IMG/VR virus record: IMGVR_UViG_3300034980_000440
Location: 1-27,303 of that record
DNA length: 27,303 nt
Strand: one strand, 5' to 3'
DNA from: a virus
Below the pieces are notes generated by a model that searched no databases, was not told where the DNA came from, and saw nothing but the letters and a program-made list of their open reading frames with translations. The position numbers were made by a program, and so were the translations under genes. Position 1 is the stretch's first letter, and each line of letters starts with the position of its first letter. This document shows positions 22,190 to 27,303 of the stretch, one piece after another.

Positions 22190-22761
22190 TGGGGAAGCCG
22201 AACCTGTGGAAGCCTGTCCCGTGTTCTTGGATGCGTGATATCAAATGGCACCAACTGACAGCGAAAGCGCGGGATCTGCTCTTTCGTCTTTGGATGGGTT
22301 CGGACGACGGGAAGATCCGGATTGCTCCGGGCTCGAAGGGGCTCGATTATAGATCGATCCAAGTTCTCGCTGTAACGCAGGAACGAGGCTCTCGCCTCGC
22401 CAATCAGATCGAAGAACTCATACAATCCGGCTTTCTATTGGAGCAACCCACAGAGGACGGATCGAAGTGTCTCGAGTTGCGAGACTTCAACCGGTTCGTT
22501 CCTCGTTGGCGTGTCAAACGGGATCCAACCCGTCGCAAAAGTGGCACCAACTCGGCAAAAGGAGATCAACGATCCCGCGAGGTTGGATCCTCTCCTGTAT
22601 TGTATAGTTCTCTAAAGAGAACTAAGAACAGGGAGGGAGCCGTTATCGACGGCGCTCCCTCTCCTGTTATGACAGAAACAACCCAGAAAACCATCCGGAA
22701 CTTGTTCGCAAAGAGGGGGATCCCCTTGCCTGCGGAACTTGGGAAAGGGGGGGAGGAGTGA
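22189..22761 (+). CDS. Replication-initiator-like winged-helix protein
   Basis: The product has 190 residues from ATG 22189. Residues about 12-95 show the pattern of phage replisome organisers: a helix (KWHQLTAKARDLLFRLWM), strand, then a second helix with ERGSRLANQIEELIQSGFLLEQ, and a strand LELRDFN, consistent with a winged helix. The C-terminal half is basic and probably disordered. It lies before DNA methyltransferases and the DnaB helicase; a short protein in this place often loads the helicase at the origin. The coding sequence contains a perfect palindrome and short repeats (22589-22667) that could be part of an origin. Function is inferred from pattern and context. Confidence 0.6.
   Translation: MGKPNLWKPVPCSWMRDIKWHQLTAKARDLLFRLWMGSDDGKIRIAPGSKGLDYRSIQVLAVTQERGSRLANQIEELIQSGFLLEQPTEDGSKCLELRDFNRFVPRWRVKRDPTRRKSGTNSAKGDQRSREVGSSPVLYSSLKRTKNREGAVIDGAPSPVMTETTQKTIRNLFAKRGIPLPAELGKGGEE
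22605..22624. repeat. 20-bp perfect palindrome inside initiator-like gene
   Basis: TAGTTCTCT and AGAGAACTA are perfect reverse complements separated by AA. The palindrome lies within coding sequence of the initiator-like gene and is flanked by two copies of CCTCTCCTGT (22589-22598 and 22658-22667). It could be a protein-binding site or part of an origin; lambda has its origin inside the O gene. Confidence 0.7.
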
Positions 22762-23624
22762 TGACAGCCGGAACTTGTGATCGACTGTGGGATCTGGTGT
22801 TGGGGGATTGCCGGGAATTGATCAAAGAGATCCCAGACGGAACCGTTCAAACGTGTATGACTTCCCCCCCTTATTGGGGTTTGAGAGACTACGGGAGCGA
22901 CGATCAGATAGGACACGAGCCAACCCCGGTGGAATACGTCGAGGAGTTGTTGAGCGTGTTCGCGGAGGTGCGTCGGGTGTTGCGGGATGATGGCACGCTG
23001 TGGATCAACTTGGGCGACTGCTACGAAGACAAGAACGTGGTAGGCATTCCGTGGCGCGTGGCTTTTGCGTTGCAGGATGCCGGGTGGTGTCTTCGGTCCG
23101 ATATCGTTTGGCACAAACCAAACCCGATGCCCGAACCCGTCACAGATCGACCCACGAAGGCTCACGAATACCTTTTTCTTCTCTCCAAGGGTCCGCGGTA
23201 CTTTTATGATCACGAGGCAATACAAGAACCGGCGACCGGTAAGAAAAGCGGAAACATCGAGAGATTGCTTGGCATAGATTGTGATCGACCGGGTTCCGAG
23301 AGGGGAAGGGGGATCCCGTGGTCGGGGTCGGAGTTCAGAAACAAGAGATCCGTATGGACGATCCCGACGCAACCCTTCCACGGTGCGCACTTCGCGGTTA
23401 TGCCCGAGGCACTTGTGGAGCCTTGCGTTCTTGCCGGGAGTCGTCCGGGGGATCTGGTTCTCGACCCGTTCGCAGGTGCAGGAACGGTGCTACTTGTAGC
23501 GACGAAGAACGATCGCAGATCGATAGGGATGGAACTTTCTCCCGAGTTTCGAGACATCGCAAGGTCTCGTATCTTGGAGTGGGAGAACACGGACGAGGCT
23601 CGACAGGGCTCGCTTGGGATTTAG
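22761..23624 (+). CDS. DNA methyltransferase 1 (beta-type order, TSPPY)
   Basis: The product has 287 residues from ATG 22761; a GTG one codon earlier lies too close to the GGAGG site. The catalytic motif IV is TSPPYW (residues 34-39) and the SAM-binding motif I is DPFAGAGT (about 235-242). That order is the beta class, which methylates N4 of cytosine or N6 of adenine; the (T/S)PPY form is frequent in N4-cytosine enzymes, so base specificity is open. No target-recognition domain or restriction partner is seen, so it acts as an orphan enzyme that may protect phage DNA. It is paralogous to the next gene at both ends. Confidence 0.88.
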   Translation: MTAGTCDRLWDLVLGDCRELIKEIPDGTVQTCMTSPPYWGLRDYGSDDQIGHEPTPVEYVEELLSVFAEVRRVLRDDGTLWINLGDCYEDKNVVGIPWRVAFALQDAGWCLRSDIVWHKPNPMPEPVTDRPTKAHEYLFLLSKGPRYFYDHEAIQEPATGKKSGNIERLLGIDCDRPGSERGRGIPWSGSEFRNKRSVWTIPTQPFHGAHFAVMPEALVEPCVLAGSRPGDLVLDPFAGAGTVLLVATKNDRRSIGMELSPEFRDIARSRILEWENTDEARQGSLGI

Positions 23625-23633
23625 GAGACAAAG

Positions 23634-24977
23634 ATGACAGACGGAACATGTGACAAGTGGCAGATTATACAAGGAGACAACCGGGAGGTCTTGAAGACCT
23701 TCGAGGACAACACGATCGATGCCGTGGTGTGTGATCCACCTTATGAACTCGGATTCATGGGGAAGGCTTGGGATTCAACCGGGATCGCTTACGACGTCGA
23801 CCTGTGGCGGGAAGTATATCGAGTTATGAAACCGGGCGCACACTTGATCGCGTTCGGGGGTACGAGGACGATCCATCGTATCACGTCGGCGATCGAGGAT
23901 GCCGGGTTTGATATCAGAGACACGATCTCTTGGCTACAGTGGCAAGGGTTCCCGAAGTCGTTGGACGTTTCGAAGGCTATCGACAGACAGAGACACGACA
24001 GAGAGGAGATCCTTCGGGTGACTGGTTGGATCGCGGATCGTCGGGATGCGTCCGGTTTGACGAATAAGGATATCGACGATCGGTTTGGGTTTCATGGTAT
24101 GGCGGGACATTGGACTTCGAACGCCTCACAGCCGAGCATCCCAACACTTGAACAGGTGCCGGAGTTGCTCGACCTTCTCGGGGTGCAACTCGAAGAAGTC
24201 GAAGAGGAGATCCGGGATCTTCTGTGGACTTTGAACACTCCAAGCGGGGAGCCTGGGAAGGATTGGTGGAAGCGTGAAGTGGTGGGTAAGCTGGCTGCAC
24301 CCGCGTCAAGCATCTATTCGCAAGGGGCTGTTTCGTTGCCTTCTAGCGTTCCGATCACAACGTCCGCAACAGAGGACGCGAAGAAGTGGCAAGGGTGGGG
24401 CACGGCACTCAAACCGGCACAAGAACCGGCGACCCTGGCACGCAAACCCCTCGCGGGAACCGTGGCGCATACTGTTCTCGAGTGGGGTACGGGGGCTTTG
24501 AACATCGATGCTTGCAGAGGTGTGGAGGGTTGGCCCGGTCCCGCAGTCAGAGAAAGCCCGGACGGTCGATGGCCGGCGAACATATACGCAACCCCCAAGC
24601 CTTGCCGGGGAGAGAGGGAGGAGGGTTGTCGGGGGCTTGCGCCGGTCCAGAGGGAAGAGGTCACAGGGAGAAAGGAAGGATCCGCAGGTCAGAATCACGC
24701 ACGAAGCGGGATGACTCGCTCCGGGGATATCCACAACCATCACCCGACGGTGAAGCCCATAGCCTTGATGCGTTGGCTTGTTCGGCTTGTCACTCCTCCC
24801 GATGGTGTGGTGCTCGACCCGTTCGCGGGGTCTGGTACGACGATCGCGGCTGCGGCTCTCGAACATCGGCGCGGTATTGGGATCGAGTTGTCGGAAGAGT
24901 ATGTGGAGATCGCTCGGGCTCGGGTCGAGGCTTGGGAGCGAACAGACGACGCAAGGCAAATAGGTTTACAATTCTGA
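23634..24977 (+). CDS. DNA methyltransferase 2 with HTH-like insert (DPPY)
   Basis: The product has 447 residues with AGGAG before ATG 23634. Motif IV is DPPY (residues 34-37) and motif I is DPFAGSGT (about 395-402), beta-class order, likely adenine N6. Between them lies about 150 extra residues compared with the preceding paralogue. Residues about 118-185 contain two helices and a GMAGHWTSNASQPSIPT stretch that look like a helix-turn-helix-type module; residues about 185-250 are acidic and then Trp-rich. The insert could serve as target-recognition domain or as a regulator that binds DNA. The first nine and last 50 residues resemble those of methyltransferase 1, so the two likely arose by duplication. 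Confidence 0.88.
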   Translation: MTDGTCDKWQIIQGDNREVLKTFEDNTIDAVVCDPPYELGFMGKAWDSTGIAYDVDLWREVYRVMKPGAHLIAFGGTRTIHRITSAIEDAGFDIRDTISWLQWQGFPKSLDVSKAIDRQRHDREEILRVTGWIADRRDASGLTNKDIDDRFGFHGMAGHWTSNASQPSIPTLEQVPELLDLLGVQLEEVEEEIRDLLWTLNTPSGEPGKDWWKREVVGKLAAPASSIYSQGAVSLPSSVPITTSATEDAKKWQGWGTALKPAQEPATLARKPLAGTVAHTVLEWGTGALNIDACRGVEGWPGPAVRESPDGRWPANIYATPKPCRGEREEGCRGLAPVQREEVTGRKEGSAGQNHARSGMTRSGDIHNHHPTVKPIALMRWLVRLVTPPDGVVLDPFAGSGTTIAAAALEHRRGIGIELSEEYVEIARARVEAWERTDDARQIGLQF

Positions 24978-24994
24978 GCAACGGTGCTCGGGAT

Positions 24995-25070
24995 GGGGTC
25001 TTGTTTTTATTCGACCGGGACCCCGTGGGAGATCTCCCCTTTTTCGCCTCTGGGGGGGTCTCCTTCTTTT
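24995..25070 (+). terminator. Structured gap: possible terminator/attenuator before helicase gene
   Basis: The 111-bp gap contains GGGGTC/GACCCC (24995-25000 with 25019-25024), a perfect palindrome GGGAGATCTCCC (25027-25038) followed by CTTTTT, and a second G run with TCTCC (25052-25063) followed by TTCTTTT. Several competing hairpins can form, each followed by T residues. It fits a partial terminator that lowers expression of the helicase or an attenuator. A possible in-frame extension of the helicase through this gap lacks support. Confidence 0.5.
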
Positions 25071-25088
25071 CGAATGTTGGAGGACAAG

Positions 25089-26426
25089 ATGGGCGCGAAA
25101 GTAATGCCAATACGAAAGAACGAGGGGTGGAAGCCTCTCCCGAGCGCAGAGGAGACAGAGTCCGCGGTTGTCGGAATCCTGGTGGCACACTTCCACGATC
25201 GAGAGTTGCCGGGGGATGTGGGGGCGCGGTTGAGGGGTGATCTGTTTCACAATGAACCACAGCGATCAATCGTTGCCGCAGTGCTCGAGGTGGGAGCGTT
25301 TCCCCCGTTGGTCTTTGAGCACTTGAAGCAATCAGGATCAAAGGTTCGGCTTTCTCAGATTTTGCAATATGCCGAAGAAGCCTTGCCTCTTCTCGTTCTT
25401 CCGAGGTTGATCGACAGTTTGCACACATACGTCGAAGCCCGGAGCGCAGTCCGCGCAACGCGGGAGGCTTCGGAGTTGGCGAGCAAGGGAAACGCACAGG
25501 AAGCACGCAAGGTTCTCGGGGAGTATTGCGCGACACCCCCGCAAGGTGGGGACGGGCTCGAAGCGTGGAAGCCTGCGACCGGGTCTGTTGATGCCGCGAT
25601 CGAAAGGATCGAACGACTCGAACGAGGAGAGAACGACGGATGGATCACGGGTCTCGGGTACTTCGACGAAGTCGTTAATAGTTCGCTTGGTGGAGGCTTG
25701 CAACCGGGAACGCTTGGTGTCGTTGCGGGTCGTCCGGGGAGGGGGAAGACCACGTGGACGGTTGAATTACTGTGCGAAACACTAGCCAGGAACCCCGGCA
25801 ACGAGCACCGCGAGGGGTTGTTGTGTGCGTTCTTTTCCTTCGAGATGGTCGCGGATCAGGTGGCGCAAAAGGTATTAGCACGCCACACGCCACCGACGGA
25901 CGGTGTCGGACCTTTGAAGGCTTGCGATCTTTCGGCTGCGGCACGTTCTTCGGTGGCATCGTCCCAGCTCGCTAGGCTTTGGATCAATGATTCGTCGGGA
26001 ATGTACATAGACGAGATCATCGACGCGGCTGATCGTTTATACTTGCAAGGGTTCCGGGTTTTCGCTTTGGACTATATCCAACGTGTCAAACTTGACGTTC
26101 CTCCGGAGTTGTCGCGGTTCGGCTTTGGGGAGGTATCGAAGAGGCTTGCAACGCATGCGAAGGATCGGGGGGTGGCTTGGGTGGCTTGTTCTCAACTTAA
26201 CCGGAGCGCGGAGAATCGGAAGGTTCCGACGATGGGGGATCTGAAAGAAAGCGGAGATATTGAACAGGACGCATCGTGGATCGTTGCGTTGCATACTAGC
26301 CAAGTTGAGCCAGACGATCACAAGCGGGTCGGGTTCTACGTGTTGAAGAATCGGTTTGGCTCGGGTTCATGGTCGAGGGAGTTGATCGCAGACTGGGGTC
26401 GGCAACGGTTTCGGGTAAGTTATTGA
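25089..26426 (+). CDS. dnaB: Replicative DNA helicase, DnaB family
   Basis: The product has 445 residues from ATG 25089, supported by GGAGG seven bases upstream. Residues about 15-110 look like the helical DnaB N-terminal domain. The RecA-fold motor follows: Walker A GRPGRGKTT (residues 214-222, Lys-220), a Walker B-type strand ending in Asp-328 (FALDYIQ), and SQLNRSAENR, then GDLKESGDIEQDAS, the usual DnaB H3/H4 motifs, and KNRFGSG near the end. As a hexamer it unwinds the replication fork 5' to 3'. Length is near the 430-470 of bacterial DnaB. No separate helicase loader or primase is seen in the window. Confidence 0.92.
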   Translation: MGAKVMPIRKNEGWKPLPSAEETESAVVGILVAHFHDRELPGDVGARLRGDLFHNEPQRSIVAAVLEVGAFPPLVFEHLKQSGSKVRLSQILQYAEEALPLLVLPRLIDSLHTYVEARSAVRATREASELASKGNAQEARKVLGEYCATPPQGGDGLEAWKPATGSVDAAIERIERLERGENDGWITGLGYFDEVVNSSLGGGLQPGTLGVVAGRPGRGKTTWTVELLCETLARNPGNEHREGLLCAFFSFEMVADQVAQKVLARHTPPTDGVGPLKACDLSAAARSSVASSQLARLWINDSSGMYIDEIIDAADRLYLQGFRVFALDYIQRVKLDVPPELSRFGFGEVSKRLATHAKDRGVAWVACSQLNRSAENRKVPTMGDLKESGDIEQDASWIVALHTSQVEPDDHKRVGFYVLKNRFGSGSWSRELIADWGRQRFRVSY

Positions 26427-26476
26427 GGATCCCCGCTCGTCGGTGTTATAACACACGCAACGAGGTGGGGTGTCTT

Positions 26477-27082
26477 ATGAGGAAGAAGGCAAAGAGCACG
26501 GTAGGGATTCGGTTCGACGATGAACAGTTTCGAGAACTTGAGAAGATATTGAAAGCGGTTAATGGGTCCGACGGGCTCGAGGGTGGACGGTTGACCAGGT
26601 CCGAACTTGTACGAGTTTTGATTGGTCGAGCCTTGGAGGATATGACGATGGGAGATCAATCTAGAACAATGCGCGACAGTGTGAGAACACCGAAAGAGGA
26701 AGACAGAGAGGCAGAGGAAGCCAGACTCGCAGAGGAAGCAAGCCGACGCGGTAAGATGTCGAGGGCGAAGGGTGCAAGGTTTGAAAACGTGATCGCAAAA
26801 GAGATCAACGAGGCTTGCGACGGTGCCGACGCGAAGCGGGGTTTCCAGTTTCGCGGGGGTGATAACGTCCCCGATGTCGAGTGTCCTCTGTTGCATATCG
26901 AGTGCAAACGTGGCAAACGTCCGAATCCTCGGGCGGCATTGGCGCAAGCAATTGAGGGATGCCCCAAGGGAAAACTTCCGATCGCATTGATAAGAGATGA
27001 CCGGCGGGAGACTTTCGCGGTCATGTTGTGGGAGGACGTGTTGTCCTTCCTTTCGGAGTGGTGGGAAGCCACAAACAAATAA
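26477..27082 (+). CDS. RHH-PD-(D/E)XK nuclease fusion (junction resolvase-like)
   Basis: The product has 201 residues from ATG 26477, preceded by GAGGTGGGG. Residues about 7-56 form a ribbon-helix-helix domain: strand TVGIRF, helix EQFRELEKILKAV, and helix TRSELVRVLIGRALEDM. Residues about 72-95 form an acidic coiled linker. Residues about 96-195 form a PD-(D/E)XK nuclease: Glu-103 (GARFEN), Asp-133 (NVPDVE), and Glu-142-x-Lys-144 (IECKRGK). The arrangement of small nuclease core and flanking basic segments resembles Hjc-type Holliday-junction resolvases, which would resolve recombination or replication intermediates before packaging. Such a fusion with RHH is unusual to me. The stop is followed at once by the next ribosome site. 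Confidence 0.75.
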   Translation: MRKKAKSTVGIRFDDEQFRELEKILKAVNGSDGLEGGRLTRSELVRVLIGRALEDMTMGDQSRTMRDSVRTPKEEDREAEEARLAEEASRRGKMSRAKGARFENVIAKEINEACDGADAKRGFQFRGGDNVPDVECPLLHIECKRGKRPNPRAALAQAIEGCPKGKLPIALIRDDRRETFAVMLWEDVLSFLSEWWEATNK

Positions 27083-27100
27083 CAACAACGGGAGAACAGG

Positions 27101-27303
27101 ATGAACAAAGAACAAACAGCGATAATTCTTGCGCTTTTAACTGCGGTCGGTAGCGCGGTGGCTTCGTATGTGGAGCACGTCGATCCGTCCGAACCGCAAC
27201 AGGAGATCGCGTATCCGCTTGTGGCGAGTGCTCTCGAGGCTTTGGAAGCCCGAGCGGATGATCTCGAGTTTCGTTTGGTTGCGATAGAAGAAACCCTTGA
27301 AGG
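27101..27303 (+). CDS. One-TM coiled-coil protein, 3' end outside window
   Basis: ATG 27101 has GGGAGAACAGG just upstream. The 67 residues seen before the window ends start with a short polar stretch, then a hydrophobic helix (residues about 7-22, IILALLTAVGSAVAS), then Pro-rich and Glu/Leu-rich heptad-like sequence. It is shaped like an inner-membrane spanin or accessory holin, similar in plan to the protein at 15338. The end of the gene is not visible, so function stays open. Confidence 0.7.
   Translation, partial: MNKEQTAIILALLTAVGSAVASYVEHVDPSEPQQEIAYPLVASALEALEARADDLEFRLVAIEETLE

Noticed and set aside
22566-23390. 274-codon minus-strand frame opposite methyltransferase 1
   Set aside because: It overlaps a gene with clear catalytic motifs, and its protein shows no domain pattern.
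24386-25240. Plus-strand frame overlapping methyltransferase 2 and helicase
   Set aside because: Arg/Gly-rich frame-shifted copy of the methyltransferase sequence with no ribosome site.
1-27303. CRISPR array, tRNA genes, insertion sequences, integrase
   Set aside because: No regular spaced repeats, no cloverleaf, no transposase or recombinase motif was found on either strand by eye.

Overview
The window is part of a tailed double-stranded DNA bacteriophage (or a prophage; no integrase or attachment site is visible). It has a head gene block, a tail-tube gene, a tail-assembly chaperone, a 1036-residue tape measure and large tail-tip proteins. No sheath or baseplate-wedge gene was recognised, so a long non-contractile (siphovirus-type) tail is the best reading. 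Shine-Dalgarno sites are strong and purine-rich, genes are tightly packed, and ATGA, GTGA and TAATG start/stop overlaps are common. The host cannot be named. A phage-encoded lipoprotein with Ala at +2 after the lipidated Cys fits sorting to an outer membrane, so a Gram-negative host is plausible. GATC and TCGA tetramers are very frequent.

Region 1 (1-16170, plus strand) is the structural operon: an open-ended small gene, a scaffold-like protein, an accessory head protein, the major capsid protein, a connector-like protein, a tail-terminator candidate, the tail tube, a Cys-rich lipoprotein, the tail-assembly chaperone, the tape measure, five tail-tip or decoration proteins, a one-TM coiled-coil protein, and a double helix-turn-helix protein. 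The chaperone gene ends in a slippery stop closely matching the bacterial prfB (release factor 2) +1 frameshift site, which would fuse a second domain to it.

Region 2 (16171-18664, plus strand) starts with an AT-rich non-coding stretch carrying a promoter overlapped by a perfect inverted repeat. Five small genes follow, three with Cys-pair (zinc-type) motifs and one with a helix-turn-helix, interrupted by a strong terminator hairpin. Region 3 (18632-21471, minus strand) is an island that joins recombination and lysis functions: a YqaJ/lambda-type exonuclease, a Sak4-like RecA-fold ATPase, a possible 20-residue membrane peptide, a 108-residue unknown and a CHAP endolysin, all joined by overlapping stops and starts.

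Region 4 (21634-27303, plus strand) starts from a divergent control region with a 15-bp palindrome. It encodes a Cro-like regulator, a small helical protein, a replication-initiator-like protein, two tandem paralogous DNA methyltransferases, a DnaB helicase, a ribbon-helix-helix/PD-(D/E)XK nuclease fusion, and the start of another one-TM coiled-coil protein. Together regions 3 and 4 supply replication, recombination, junction processing and DNA modification; region 1 builds the virion.

The strongest observation is the prfB-like +1 frameshift signal in the tail chaperone. Others are the RHH-nuclease fusion, the exonuclease with a Q-x-K in place of E-x-K, the HTH-bearing insert in the second methyltransferase, the Cys-rich lipoprotein, and several perfect inverted repeats at likely control points.
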